A stretch of 64,000 nt of DNA from Arthrobacter sp. 135MFCol5.1 (GCF_000374865.1 NZ_KB895452.1:372001-436000), one strand, 5' to 3'; positions 44,522 to 53,769 are shown, counted from the first letter of the stretch. A program made the numbers and translations. The notes: generated by a model from the sequence alone, not told the origin.

Positions 44522-45621
44522 CAGAGTGCCGCCTGCCGCAGCTGCCGCGCTTCCTCGATCAGTGCCAGGACCTCGCCGCCGCGGACTACCCCCAGCACCC
44601 GGCCGTCGGGGTCCACGGCAACACCAAGGCCCGACGGCGATGACAGGGCCGCGTCCAAGGCCCGCCGCAGGCTCTCGCCGGGGCGGAACAGCGACCCGCC
44701 GGGAACAAGTTCAGTTTCGGTGCCGGGTGCCGACCATCCCAGGGGCCGCTTGTCCGCATCCACCACCAGCTGCCAGCCCCCGGCCGCGCCGTGGTCCGAC
44801 ACGTTTCCCTGGGCGCCCCGGATAATTGTCGGCACGGGGTGCAGGACCACGCCGTCGGACGGGGTGAACCCAAGGTGGCGGAAGCCGCGGTCGCGCCCCA
44901 CGAAGGAGGCGACGAAATTGTTGGCGGGCGCCCGCAGGATCTCCTCCGGAGTAGCGTATTGGGCCAGTTTGCCGCCGGTAGCGAAGACGGCCACCCTGTC
45001 CCCGAGGATGGTGGCCTCGTCAATATCGTGGGTGACGAAGACGATGGTCTTGGCGAGGTCTTTCTGCAGGCGCAGCAGTTCCTGCTGGAGTTCGTCACGC
45101 ACCACGGGGTCCACGGCACTGAACGGCTCGTCCATAAGGAGCACCGGTGGGTCTGCTGCGAGGGCGCGGGCAACGCCGACGCGCTGCTGCTGCCCGCCGG
45201 AGAGCTGGGAGGGGTAGCGCTTGCCAAGGGACGACGCAAGGCCCACAACGTCCAGGAGTTCCGAGGCGCGTTTGCGGGCGTCAGCCTTTGAGACACCGTT
45301 CAGCCGGGGGACGGTGGCGATGTTGTCCAGGACCGACCGGTGCGGCAGCAGCCCCGCCGACTGCATGACGTAGCCCATGGAGCGGCGCAGTTCCGCGGCC
45401 GGGACGGAGGTGACGTCCTTGCCGTCCACCGTGATGGTTCCCGACGTTGGTTCCACCATGCGGTTGATCATCCGGAGCGACGTCGTTTTGCCGCAACCGG
45501 AAGGACCGACAAAGACGGTAATGGTGCCCTTGGCGATGGACATGGACAACCCGTCCACGGCAGGCTGGCCGCCGGGGTACTGCTTGGTGACGCTCTGGAA
45601 CTCGATCATCGCCTGGTCCAT
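44521..45621 (-). CDS. Osmoprotectant ABC transporter ATP-binding protein (OpuCA/ProV-like)
   Basis: 366 residues. Walker A GPSGCGKTTSLRMINRM, signature LSGGQQQR, Walker B PVLLMDEPFSAVD, H-loop VTHDIDEA. The C-terminal 120 residues contain a CBS-like stretch (GVAVDPDGRVLGVVRGGEVL) of the kind that senses ionic strength in OpuA/OpuC ATPases. First gene of the four-gene operon. An alternative ATG at 45609 would drop four residues. Confidence 0.9.
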   Translation of the reverse strand: MDQAMIEFQSVTKQYPGGQPAVDGLSMSIAKGTITVFVGPSGCGKTTSLRMINRMVEPTSGTITVDGKDVTSVPAAELRRSMGYVMQSAGLLPHRSVLDNIATVPRLNGVSKADARKRASELLDVVGLASSLGKRYPSQLSGGQQQRVGVARALAADPPVLLMDEPFSAVDPVVRDELQQELLRLQKDLAKTIVFVTHDIDEATILGDRVAVFATGGKLAQYATPEEILRAPANNFVASFVGRDRGFRHLGFTPSDGVVLHPVPTIIRGAQGNVSDHGAAGGWQLVVDADKRPLGWSAPGTETELVPGGSLFRPGESLRRALDAALSSPSGLGVAVDPDGRVLGVVRGGEVLALIEEARQLRQAAL

Positions 45622-45676
45622 GGTGCGGACTTACCTGTTCTCTCGGACGGGCTGATCCCAGCACCGCGACTTTGCC

Positions 45677-45702
45677 ATCAGCACGCTGATAGTTACGGTA
45701 AC
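45677..45702. promoter_or_regulatory. Two adjacent palindromes upstream of the osmoprotectant operon
   Basis: ATCAGC-AC-GCTGAT (45677-45690) and GTTAC-G-GTAAC (45692-45702) stand side by side 55-80 bases before the operon start. Both are perfect. They are candidate operators of an osmotic or choline-responsive repressor, which is not in the window. Confidence 0.4.
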
Positions 45703-45837
45703 CCAATCAGGGGCCGGGTTCACCAGATCTGGCCCCAAACCCCACAAAGGAATCCCTACTGTGACCATTCGGTGCCGCGGCGGGGGCGGATGGGTATCCG
45801 GGCGGGAAAGAGCATGTCCGGCCGGCCGGGGCCCGCC

Positions 45838-45843
45838 TAAAGT
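45838..45843 (+). promoter_or_regulatory. -10 element (TAAAGT) of the pirin gene
   Basis: TAAAGT, 6 bases, GTG at 45850. Confidence 0.45.
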
Positions 45844-45849
45844 GGAGGC

Positions 45850-46869
45850 GTGACCAATTTGGAAGTTTCACCCCAGCAGGAAATCTGTCCCCCGGCCCCG
45901 GCGGAAGGGAGATCCGGACCCTGCCTGCAGTTGTGGCCGGAGCGCGAGGTGCCGCTGGGCGGGGTGCGCGCCATGAACGTCAAACGCACATTGCCGCAGC
46001 GCGGGTTGCCGACGATCGGGGCATGGTGCTTCCTGGACAGTTTTGGTCCGGACCGGACAGCGATGTCGGTCCTTCCCCATCCCCACATCGGGCTGCAGAC
46101 CGTGACGTGGCCCTTGGCAGGACATATCCGGCACCGGGACAGCGTGGGCAGTGACGTGGTTGTTCGGCCTGGAGAGCTGAACATCATGACTGCCGGGCAC
46201 GGGGTGTCGCACTCCGAGTTCGCAGTGCTTCCTGCCGACGGCGGCGGGTTGCCGCTGCAGCGGGGCCTGCAGCTTTGGGTTGCGCTTCCCGATGCCCACC
46301 GGCACCGGGCGCCTGCCTTCGAACAACACCGGGAGTTGCCGGTGGCGGATGGCCGCGGGTTCTCAGCCACGGTCATGGTGGGTGAGTTTGGCGGCGTGGT
46401 GTCTTCCGCCACGATGTACTCGCCAATTGTGGGCGCAGACGTCGCCTGTGAAGGGGACGCGGTTCTGCCGCTGAACCCGGACTTTGAGCACGGTGTCCTG
46501 GTGCTCGACGGCGGCCTGGCGGTGGACGGGCAGGATCTGCCTGCGGGGCCGCTGGGCTACCTGGGCGCCGGGCGGAGCGAACTGGAGGTCCAGGCACGCC
46601 CGGGCACCCGATTCCTGCTGATCGGCGGTGAGCCTTTCGGCGAGGAACTGTTGATGTGGTGGAACTTCGTGGGCCGCACGCACGAGGAAGTGGAACAGGC
46701 CCGCGGGGACTGGGAGGCCCAGGCAACACTTCCGGACGCCATGGCCGCCGGCGCCCGCTACGGCCTGGTGCACGGACACGGGCCGGATGCCGGGGCCGAA
46801 GCCGGCCGCATCCCGGCCCCGCCCCTTCCGGGGGTCCGGCTGACGCCCCGGAAACGCACCGTGGACTAG
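45850..46869 (+). CDS. Pirin family protein
   Basis: 339 residues from a GTG. Bicupin with the pirin metal-binding HPHIGLQTVTW-type stretch, MTAGHGVSHSE and the C-terminal pirin domain LIGGEPFGEELLMWWNFVGR. Pirins are Fe-binding cupins; some bacterial ones have quercetinase activity or bind metabolic enzymes. The role here is unknown. Its stop codon is shared palindromically (CTAG) with the convergent kinase gene. Confidence 0.88.
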   Translation: MTNLEVSPQQEICPPAPAEGRSGPCLQLWPEREVPLGGVRAMNVKRTLPQRGLPTIGAWCFLDSFGPDRTAMSVLPHPHIGLQTVTWPLAGHIRHRDSVGSDVVVRPGELNIMTAGHGVSHSEFAVLPADGGGLPLQRGLQLWVALPDAHRHRAPAFEQHRELPVADGRGFSATVMVGEFGGVVSSATMYSPIVGADVACEGDAVLPLNPDFEHGVLVLDGGLAVDGQDLPAGPLGYLGAGRSELEVQARPGTRFLLIGGEPFGEELLMWWNFVGRTHEEVEQARGDWEAQATLPDAMAAGARYGLVHGHGPDAGAEAGRIPAPPLPGVRLTPRKRTVD

Positions 46870-47813
46870 GCGGGCCGGGCCACCAGCTCCAGCACACCGA
46901 AGACAGGTTCCTGGTCCAGGACCCTGACGTCCGTGACTCCGGCGTCGGCCAAATTCCGGCGGAAGGAGTCCTGCAGGGGCACCACGTTCATGCCCAGGCC
47001 GCCGCCAAGGATCACCGGACCGTGGAGTCCCAACTGTGTCAGCACCTGGCCGGCCAGCGCGGCAAGGTCCTTGCCGGCCTGTTCCAGCAGGGCTGCGCTG
47101 TCCCCGTGTCCTTCTGCTGCTGCCTCCACGACGTGCCTGGCCTGCTGCGCCCAGAACCGCCTCCCGGTTTCGGGTGAGTGGAACAGCGCTATGAGCTTGT
47201 TCGGGTGGTCCAGTCCGCAGCTCTTGAGCAGGGCGGAAGTGAGTTGATCGATCGGCAGTCCTTGGTTCATCCGGCGCAGGCTGTGCCGCACCGCTTCCCT
47301 GCCCAGCCAATAGCCGCTGCCTTCGTCCCCGAGAAGGTAGCCCCAACCGCCTGCCCTGGCCTCGCCGCCGTCGGCATTGCGTCCCCAGGCGGCCGAGCCG
47401 GTGCCCGCAATGACCGCCACTCCTGTTCCGGCCCGCCCGGCGGCGAGCAGGAGGCGCGAGTCGTGCACAACGGTGACGGTGGCCCCCGGGACGAGGGGCT
47501 GGATCAGGCCGGCAAGGGCGGCGGCGTCCTGGTCGGTGTCGATGCCACCGGATCCGGCGTATACCCGTGCCACGGGGCCGGCTCCGATCCGGGCGAAGAG
47601 GTCCGCCAGGTTGCGGGCTGCCTCATCCCGGGTGACGTTCTGGACGTTGGAGCTTCCGGCGGACTCGTCGGCGACGGGGATGCCGTCCTCGAAGCGGACG
47701 CCATGCGTCTTGGTGCCGCCGATGTCCAGCCCGATCGTGATGCCGTGCAGTGGATTGGCGGGATTGTCAGCGGGCCCGGCGTGGGTGGTGGGGGTGTTCT
47801 GGGTGTTCGTCAC
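46866..47813 (-). CDS. BadF/BadG-type ATPase, probable N-acetylglucosamine kinase
   Basis: 315 residues from the GTG at 47813, which overlaps the LysR stop (GTGA). Actin-like ATPase fold: phosphate-1 GLDIGGTKTHGVRF, VYAGSGGIDTDQDA, AVIAGTGSAAWGR and YWLGREAVRH. Family members phosphorylate GlcNAc or related sugars. Coupling to the LysR gene suggests shared control. Sugar specificity is inferred from the family only. Confidence 0.82.
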   Translation of the reverse strand: MTNTQNTPTTHAGPADNPANPLHGITIGLDIGGTKTHGVRFEDGIPVADESAGSSNVQNVTRDEAARNLADLFARIGAGPVARVYAGSGGIDTDQDAAALAGLIQPLVPGATVTVVHDSRLLLAAGRAGTGVAVIAGTGSAAWGRNADGGEARAGGWGYLLGDEGSGYWLGREAVRHSLRRMNQGLPIDQLTSALLKSCGLDHPNKLIALFHSPETGRRFWAQQARHVVEAAAEGHGDSAALLEQAGKDLAALAGQVLTQLGLHGPVILGGGLGMNVVPLQDSFRRNLADAGVTDVRVLDQEPVFGVLELVARPA

Positions 47814-48793
47814 GTCACAAGGGTACTTGCCCGGGTGGCCAGGCCGGCCACCAGGCCCGGGCCTTCGGCCACCACCAGTTCGCGGAACAAGCGTGCCGGC
47901 GCAGGCTCGGCGCCGGGTTTCCTGCGCCGCCAGCTGACGCCGACCTCCCGGAAGGCCAGCCGGGAATCCAGCGGTACTTCCACCCAACCGAGGTCTCCGG
48001 TTTTGGGGCGGCCGGTCCAGCCCGGTGCCCCTGCGGCGGGTGGCAGGATGCCGACGCCGAGCCCGGCTGAGACGATCCCGCGGACTGTGTGGGAGTCCTG
48101 GCTTTCGAAGGCGATGCGCGGCCGGAACCCGGCGTCCCGGAACAGGGCGTCCGTCAGGGAGCGCAGACCATAGCCTGGGCCGAGCGCTACGAATGGCTCG
48201 GTCCTGATGTCAGCCAGCCGGGCCGTCCGCTGCCGCGCCAGCGGGTGGGCATGGTGGACCACCAGCCGGAGCGGCTCACGGTACAGCGCCGCCGAATCAA
48301 GGGTGCGTCCAGGGGCGGCAACCGGAGCCGTGAGGGCAAGGTCGGCTTCCCCTGCTGCCAGTTCCTCAATGCAGGAGTCCCTTGCGCCCTGGCTCAGCCG
48401 GAACCCGGTCCCGGGATGCCGGGCGCGGAAGGTGCTGATCAGCAGGGGCAGCGTGGCCTCGCCGAAGGTGTGCTGGAAGGACACGGAAACCGTCCCGCGG
48501 ACCACCTCGGACTCATTGCGCACCAGATCCAATCCGGCCTGGAACTCCGCGAGCGCCTGCTCGATGTAGGGCAGGAGCGTGCGCGCGGCAGGGGTAAGGC
48601 GGACGCCGCGTCCGTCCCTCACCAGGAGCTCGGTGCCGACGGCGGCACTTGCCCGGGCCAGCGCTCGGCTCACCGTTGACTGGGGTACGCCCAGAAGCTC
48701 GGCGGTTTCCGTGACGTGCTCGGTCCGGCCGAGTTCAGCCAGGACCGGAAGAAGCGGCAGGAGCTGCGCCAGTTGCTTGCGGTCCGGTTCCAC
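47810..48793 (-). CDS. LysR-family transcriptional regulator (YnfL-like)
   Basis: 327 residues from the GTG at 48793, preceded by AAGGAAGG; the open frame upstream of it lies over the promoter. The helix-turn-helix is HVTETAELLGVPQSTVSRAL, followed by the LysR substrate domain with TVSVSFQHTFGEATLPLLIS. It is divergent from an MFS exporter, like ynfL/ynfM in E. coli, so it probably controls that gene. The inducer is unknown. Confidence 0.88.
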   Translation of the reverse strand: MEPDRKQLAQLLPLLPVLAELGRTEHVTETAELLGVPQSTVSRALARASAAVGTELLVRDGRGVRLTPAARTLLPYIEQALAEFQAGLDLVRNESEVVRGTVSVSFQHTFGEATLPLLISTFRARHPGTGFRLSQGARDSCIEELAAGEADLALTAPVAAPGRTLDSAALYREPLRLVVHHAHPLARQRTARLADIRTEPFVALGPGYGLRSLTDALFRDAGFRPRIAFESQDSHTVRGIVSAGLGVGILPPAAGAPGWTGRPKTGDLGWVEVPLDSRLAFREVGVSWRRRKPGAEPAPARLFRELVVAEGPGLVAGLATRASTLVT

Positions 48794-48899
48794 TTCCGCT
48801 TCCTTCCTTGCCCGCCGGGGAACGCCTGTCTTCCGAGCGGCCAGCGGGGCGGCGCATCTGGTCGGCAAATTCGGTTTTGCTATGAGTTTGACATAAAAC

Positions 48900-48914
48900 A
48901 TGCATTGGATGCAT
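48900..48914. promoter_or_regulatory. Candidate LysR operator between regulator and MFS gene
   Basis: ATGCAT-TGG-ATGCAT, two identical self-complementary half sites, overlapping the -35 region of the MFS promoter. Confidence 0.4.
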
Positions 48915-48929
48915 CAGTTGGGGCGGGAC

Positions 48930-48935
48930 TACGCT
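48930..48935 (+). promoter_or_regulatory. -10 element (TACGCT) of the MFS gene
   Basis: TACGCT, 6 bases, ATG at 48942. It supports this ATG over the one at 48900. Confidence 0.45.
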
Positions 48936-48941
48936 GGCGGG

Positions 48942-50180
48942 ATGCCAAAGACTCAGCGCGGCGGCGTTGCCGCTCCCCCACGCTGGACCGGCCACGCCAA
49001 GGGATCCAAGGCCTACGGGCGCATCCTCGCCGGACTGTCCTGCGCGGGTGTGGCGACGTTCGCGCAGCTCTACTCCACGCAGGCCGTCCTCCCGCTGCTG
49101 GCATCCGACCTGCAGGTCACCGCCGCCGAAGCCGCGCTCACCATCTCGCTGGCCACCGTTGGCCTGGCAGCCACCGTCATTCCCTGGTCTTTCCTGGCGG
49201 ACAGGATCGGCCGGGTCAAAGCCATGATGTGGGGCATTTCCACGGCCACCGTCCTGGGACTGCTGGTGCCGTTGTCATCCGGGTTCGCGATGCTTCTGGC
49301 CCTGCGACTGCTGGAAGGAATGGCCTTGGGCGGCATCCCCGCGATTGCCATCGCCTATCTCAACGAGGAGGTCAGCAAAGCCCACGCGGCGCTCGCGGCA
49401 GGAAGCTATGTAGCCGGGACCACCCTGGGCGGCTTGTCCGGCCGGCTGGTGGCGGGCCCGGTCGGCGAACTGTGGGGATGGCGGACCGCGGCCCTGGCCG
49501 TTTCCCTGCTCGCGACAGCCGCCGCCGTCGCGTTCCTGGTCCTCGTTCCCAGGGCGCAGGGCTTCGTGCCCGCGAAGGTGGCCGGACTCCGCGGAGCCCT
49601 GCGGATGCTCGGCGGCCATCTGCGCAATGTCCGCTTGCTGGCCATCTATGCGCAGGCCTTCCTGATGATGGGTGGTTTCGTGGCCGTCTACAACTATCTC
49701 GGTTTCCGGTTGTCGGGCGCCCCCTTTGGACTCCCGGCCACCGTTATCAGCCTGATCTTCCTGGCGTACCTGTCCGGGACGTTCTCCTCCCGCTGGGCAG
49801 CCACCATGGCCACCCGGTTCGGGCGTCGCAACGTCCTCCTGGCAGGGCTTGCCCTTGCCATGGCCGGACTCGCCCTGACCCTGGCCTCGAGCCTGGTGCT
49901 CATCCTGGCCGGCCTGGTGGTGTTCACCGGGGGCTTCTTTGCGGCCCACAGCATCGGTTCCGGCTGGACGGGCGCCATAGCCAGCACCGGCCGGGCCCAG
50001 GCGGCGTCGCTGTACAACCTGGCGTACTACCTTGGCTCCAGCCTGCTCGGCTGGGCCGGCGGCCTGGTTTTCCAGGCCTGGGGCTGGAACGCCCTGGCGG
50101 GAGCCGTGATCGCCCTGGCGTGCCTGACGGCCGCAACTGTCGCCGTCGTCCACCCTGGAACGGACCCCGCCGCCGCCTGA
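48942..50180 (+). CDS. MFS exporter (YnfM-like)
   Basis: 412 residues, 12 predicted membrane helices. AGVATFAQLYSTQAVLPLLA, the DRIGR loop 2-3 motif, IAIAYLNEEV, and GGFFAAHSIGSGWTGAIAST all resemble E. coli YnfM. Efflux of small toxic compounds is the usual inference; the substrate is unknown. Divergent from its probable LysR regulator. Confidence 0.85.
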   Translation: MPKTQRGGVAAPPRWTGHAKGSKAYGRILAGLSCAGVATFAQLYSTQAVLPLLASDLQVTAAEAALTISLATVGLAATVIPWSFLADRIGRVKAMMWGISTATVLGLLVPLSSGFAMLLALRLLEGMALGGIPAIAIAYLNEEVSKAHAALAAGSYVAGTTLGGLSGRLVAGPVGELWGWRTAALAVSLLATAAAVAFLVLVPRAQGFVPAKVAGLRGALRMLGGHLRNVRLLAIYAQAFLMMGGFVAVYNYLGFRLSGAPFGLPATVISLIFLAYLSGTFSSRWAATMATRFGRRNVLLAGLALAMAGLALTLASSLVLILAGLVVFTGGFFAAHSIGSGWTGAIASTGRAQAASLYNLAYYLGSSLLGWAGGLVFQAWGWNALAGAVIALACLTAATVAVVHPGTDPAAA

Positions 50181-50320
50181 CGGCCTTGGACCGACTCGAA
50201 TTAACAGGCTTCAAGGCACCGCCGGGCAGCCTGAATGTTCGGCGGGGCGTGCTCCTGTACCGCGGATGACGGCGTTTCTGCGGTCTAGGATGAACAGAGG
50301 ACCCGTTGGAAGGAAACGCT

Positions 50321-50824
50321 GTGAGCACGAATGCCAGGAACATCAGGCCCGGGGCGCACCTGGAACCCCTGGATGCCATTGACGAACGGCTCCTGGCAGC
50401 CTTGGTGGCCGATGCCCGGATCTCCAACAAGCAACTCGCCGAGATGGTGGGAATAGCCCCGTCGACCGCCCTGATGCGCACCCGCGCTTTGTCTGAGCGG
50501 GGCATTGTGCAGGGCTACGAGGCAAAGTTGAGCCTGTCGGCGATCGGCAGGTCTGTGCAGGCACTGGTGGCCGTGCGGCTCCGCGCCCACGACCGCGACC
50601 AGATCGACCGCTTCACGGCACGGGTACCGCACCTGCCGGCTGTCCTCTCCACCTTCCATACGTCCGGGTCGGTGGACTACCTGCTGCACATCGCCGTCGG
50701 CAGCACCGAAGACCTTCGGGACTGGGTGCTGGACAACCTGGCTACCGACCCCGTCGTGGGCCATACCGAAACCACCCTGGTCTTCGAACACATCCAGGGC
50801 AACCACGGCCCGCTCCCGGAGTAG
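50321..50824 (+). CDS. Lrp/AsnC-family regulator
   Basis: 167 residues from the GTG at 50321, preceded by GGAAGGAAA; a TTG at 50306 is upstream. N-terminal HTH (SNKQLAEMVGIAPSTALMRTRAL), C-terminal RAM domain (VRLRAHDRDQIDRFTARV and TETTLVFEHI). Probably senses an amino acid. It is convergent with the second MFS gene 40 bases on. A TAGGAT hexamer at 50285 could be its -10. Confidence 0.85.
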   Translation: MSTNARNIRPGAHLEPLDAIDERLLAALVADARISNKQLAEMVGIAPSTALMRTRALSERGIVQGYEAKLSLSAIGRSVQALVAVRLRAHDRDQIDRFTARVPHLPAVLSTFHTSGSVDYLLHIAVGSTEDLRDWVLDNLATDPVVGHTETTLVFEHIQGNHGPLPE

Positions 50825-50864
50825 CGGGGCGCCTGGCTGTGACCGGGGTTGCCCGGTAATGCCG

Positions 50865-52109
50865 TCAGGCGGCGCTGCGCCTGGCGGACTGAACGAGCGT
50901 CGCGGCGGAGAGGACCAGCGCCGCCGCGCCGCACACCAGGACGAAGCCCTGGACCGCCGCGCCCATCCCCACCGCAGCGCTGGCCCACCCCAGGCCAAGG
51001 ACCGGAACCGCGCTTCCCAGATACGTAATGACATAGACGGTGCTGATGATCTGCGCGTGCCGGGCGGGCTCCACCCTGGCCGCGACATCGTTGAAGACGG
51101 TCCGGAACGCCAGTCCCTGCCCCACGCCGGCGGCGACCGCAGCTGCCACCAGCAGCGCCGGGTTGTGCCAGGCACCGGCGGCTCCCAGCATCACCACCGA
51201 AACGCCAAGGACAGCAAGGCCCGCCGGCACCGTGAACCGGCCTCGAACTGTGACCAGCTGGCTCAGGGCTGAAGCCCCCAGCGGCAGGCCTGCCAGGATG
51301 CCGATCAACGGCCGGGAATCCGTGGCCAGGACCTGGGCGAAATAGCCGGGAGCCAGCGAAAGGCTGAAGCCAAAGACTGCAAAGCTGAGGAAGCCGACGC
51401 CGGATGCCAGCCAGAAGGCTCCGCGCGCCTGGCGTGACACGGAAGGGCGCCGGGGCGCCAGGGCGTGGAGCGGCCGCGTCGGTGCCGGGGCCACGATGGC
51501 AGGTCGCGCACGGATCAGGTACAGCGGAACCAGGAGCCCGGCGAGCAGCAGGGAGTGGACGACGTAAGGGGCCGTGGTGGCGCCGGGAAGCAGCGACAGC
51601 AGGCCGCCGATGACCGGGCCTGCGGCGACGCCTCCTGAGGAGGCCAGGAGCGTAAAGCGCGATGCCCACTCCGGCCGGGATGGAAGCAGCTCCCGCAGGG
51701 CGGCGGCACTGGCTCCGGTGGCAAGTGCCACGGCGGTTCCCTGCAGTGCCCGGCCGGCACAGAGGGCAGCGAGCGACTGCGCTTCCGCAAAGATCCAGCC
51801 GCCGGCCAGACCCGTCAGCACAGCAACCAGGAGGGCTGCCCGCCGTCCGATGTGGTCCGACCAGTGGCCGGCCACCAGCAGGGTTCCCACCAGCGCCAGG
51901 ACGTAGCTGGCAAACGCTGCCGTGACGTCCAGGCTCGAGAGCCCAAGGCTGGACTGCAGGAGGGGATACAGCGGTGTGGCCAGGTTGGCGCCTACGAGGA
52001 GCATGAAAATGACCGCACCCGAAATAACCAGCCGGGCCGTGGTGGAGGCATTCCACCCGGCGTGGGTGGCCGCTGCCGGGCGCATGCGCAGCTCACTGAA
52101 GACCGTCAT
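50865..52109 (-). CDS. MFS transporter (drug:H+ antiporter-1 type)
   Basis: 414 residues, about 12 helices. VISGAVIFMLLVGANLATPL, the loop motif GHWSDHIGRRAALL, and LQGTAVALATGASAAALREL. Substrate unknown. It is flanked on both sides by Lrp-type regulators; the divergent one at 52.2 kb shares its promoter region. Confidence 0.85.
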   Translation of the reverse strand: MTVFSELRMRPAAATHAGWNASTTARLVISGAVIFMLLVGANLATPLYPLLQSSLGLSSLDVTAAFASYVLALVGTLLVAGHWSDHIGRRAALLVAVLTGLAGGWIFAEAQSLAALCAGRALQGTAVALATGASAAALRELLPSRPEWASRFTLLASSGGVAAGPVIGGLLSLLPGATTAPYVVHSLLLAGLLVPLYLIRARPAIVAPAPTRPLHALAPRRPSVSRQARGAFWLASGVGFLSFAVFGFSLSLAPGYFAQVLATDSRPLIGILAGLPLGASALSQLVTVRGRFTVPAGLAVLGVSVVMLGAAGAWHNPALLVAAAVAAGVGQGLAFRTVFNDVAARVEPARHAQIISTVYVITYLGSAVPVLGLGWASAAVGMGAAVQGFVLVCGAAALVLSAATLVQSARRSAA

Positions 52110-52203
52110 CGTGCCGCCTTAGGGATCGCCGCAGCGGACAGTCCTTGTGGGACGCCGGCGCGGATACAACTGTGATGCTTCAAGGGTGCGGCAGGGTTGC
52201 GCG

Positions 52204-52221
52204 ATCCAACAGTTATTGGAT
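52204..52221. promoter_or_regulatory. Candidate Lrp-type operator
   Basis: ATCCAA-N6-TTGGAT perfect inverted repeat in the AT-rich gap between the divergent MFS and Lrp genes. A related ATTCCAAT lies at 52252-52259. Confidence 0.4.
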
Positions 52222-52257
52222 GGATAATTGAGCACAATCATCAAATATCGGATTCCA

Positions 52258-52773
52258 ATGTGGTTGAGAGTGACGATCGTGAACAAGTTGGACCCCACTG
52301 ACCTGAAGATCCTCCTGGCCCTGATCAAGGATCCGCGGATACAGATCGGGGAACTCAGCGAGTCGCTGGGTATTGCCCGGAACACCGCGCAGTCCCGGGT
52401 GCGCCGAATGCTCCGCGCAGGTGTCCTGCGTCCGGGCGGCCGCGAGGTTGACCTGGATGCGGTGGGCTATGACGTCGTGGCCTTCGTGACCATCGAGGTC
52501 TCCCACCGGGAACTGGACGGGGTGGTGGCGGCGCTGCGGCTTATCCCGCAGGTCCTGGAGGTCCACGAAATCTCCGGCCGCGGGGATGTCTGGTGCCGGG
52601 TGGTGGCCACGGACACGCACAATCTCCAGGCATCGCTGCGCCAGGTCCTGAGGATCAAAGGGGTCATCCGGACTGAGACGGTGCTGGCCCTGCACACCCA
52701 TATCCCCTACCGGACAGAGCCCCTCATCAGCGGCCTCAGCAATGCCGCGTCCGCGGCCGCTAGGATTTCCTGA
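52258..52773 (+). CDS. Lrp/AsnC-family regulator
   Basis: About 171 residues from the ATG at 52258. A TTG at 52228 or GTGs at 52270 and 52279 are also possible; no good ribosome-binding site decides. HTH GELSESLGIARNTAQSRVRRM and RAM-like domain (VAFVTIEVSHRELDGV, VLEVHEISGRGDVWCRVV). It is directly followed by corA (stop and ATG adjacent), so one transcript probably carries both. The 5' gap is unusually AT-rich for this genome. Confidence 0.8.
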   Translation: MWLRVTIVNKLDPTDLKILLALIKDPRIQIGELSESLGIARNTAQSRVRRMLRAGVLRPGGREVDLDAVGYDVVAFVTIEVSHRELDGVVAALRLIPQVLEVHEISGRGDVWCRVVATDTHNLQASLRQVLRIKGVIRTETVLALHTHIPYRTEPLISGLSNAASAAARIS

Positions 52774-53769
52774 ATGACCATCATCGATAACGCCGTCTAC
52801 GTCAACGGTGTCCGCCACGCGGAGCCCGAAAGCCTGGAGCAGACCTTCGAAACCCTTGCCCGGCATGGTGGCATGGCGTGGATCGGGCTTTACCGGCCCA
52901 CGGCGGACGAAATGGCGGCGGTGGCGGCGGAATTCGGGCTGCACGGCCTGGCGGTGGAGGATGCGGTCTCAGCCCACCAGCGGCCCAAGCTGGAGCGGTA
53001 CGACGACAATCTCTTTACCGTCCTGCGCCCGGCCCGGTATGTGGACTCAGACGAAACGGTGGAATTCGGCGAGCTCCACGTCTTCACGGGCAAGAACTTT
53101 GTGGTCACGGTACGCCACGCCGAAACGGCCGGCGTAGCCAGGGTGCGGCAGCGCCTGGAGGCCCGGCCCGACCTCCTCCAGCATGGGCCCGAAGCCGTCC
53201 TGTACGCCCTTTTGGACCGGGTGGTGGACGACTACGCCCCGGTGGTGGCCGGGCTCGAGAACGACATCGACGAAATCGAGGACCAGCTCTTCAGCGGCGA
53301 TTCTTCGGTGTCCCGGCGGATTTACGAATTGGCCCGGGAAGTCATCCAGTTCCAGCGCGCCATCCATCCCCTCCCGGAAATGATGGACCAGCTGAAGCGT
53401 GGTTTCGAAAAATACGGGGTGGAGACCGATTTGCGGCACAACCTGCGGGACGTTGAGGACCACGTGGAACGGGTGATCTCCCGCGCAGACTCCTTCCGCG
53501 ACATTTTGCAGAACGCGCTGACCCTGGATGGGACACTGACGGCAAACCGGCAGAACGAGGTCAGCGCCGAGCAGAACGAGCAGGTCAAGAAGATCTCGTC
53601 CTGGGCGGCCATCCTGTTCGCACCGTCGTTCGTTGCCGGCATCTACGGCATGAACTTCGACAACATGCCTGAGTTGCACTGGCCCTGGGGCTATCCCATG
53701 GCGCTGGGCCTGATGGTGGCCGCAGCGGCACTCATGTACGGAATCTTCAAGAAGAAGGGCTGGATTTAA
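52774..53769 (+). CDS. corA: CorA-family magnesium/cobalt transporter
   Basis: 331 residues. Large cytoplasmic N-terminal domain, then two C-terminal helices with the pore signature YGMNFDNMPEL (GMN) and a basic end IFKKKGWI. It is a pentameric divalent-cation channel. The ATG follows the Lrp stop without spacing. Confidence 0.93.
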   Translation: MTIIDNAVYVNGVRHAEPESLEQTFETLARHGGMAWIGLYRPTADEMAAVAAEFGLHGLAVEDAVSAHQRPKLERYDDNLFTVLRPARYVDSDETVEFGELHVFTGKNFVVTVRHAETAGVARVRQRLEARPDLLQHGPEAVLYALLDRVVDDYAPVVAGLENDIDEIEDQLFSGDSSVSRRIYELAREVIQFQRAIHPLPEMMDQLKRGFEKYGVETDLRHNLRDVEDHVERVISRADSFRDILQNALTLDGTLTANRQNEVSAEQNEQVKKISSWAAILFAPSFVAGIYGMNFDNMPELHWPWGYPMALGLMVAAAALMYGIFKKKGWI

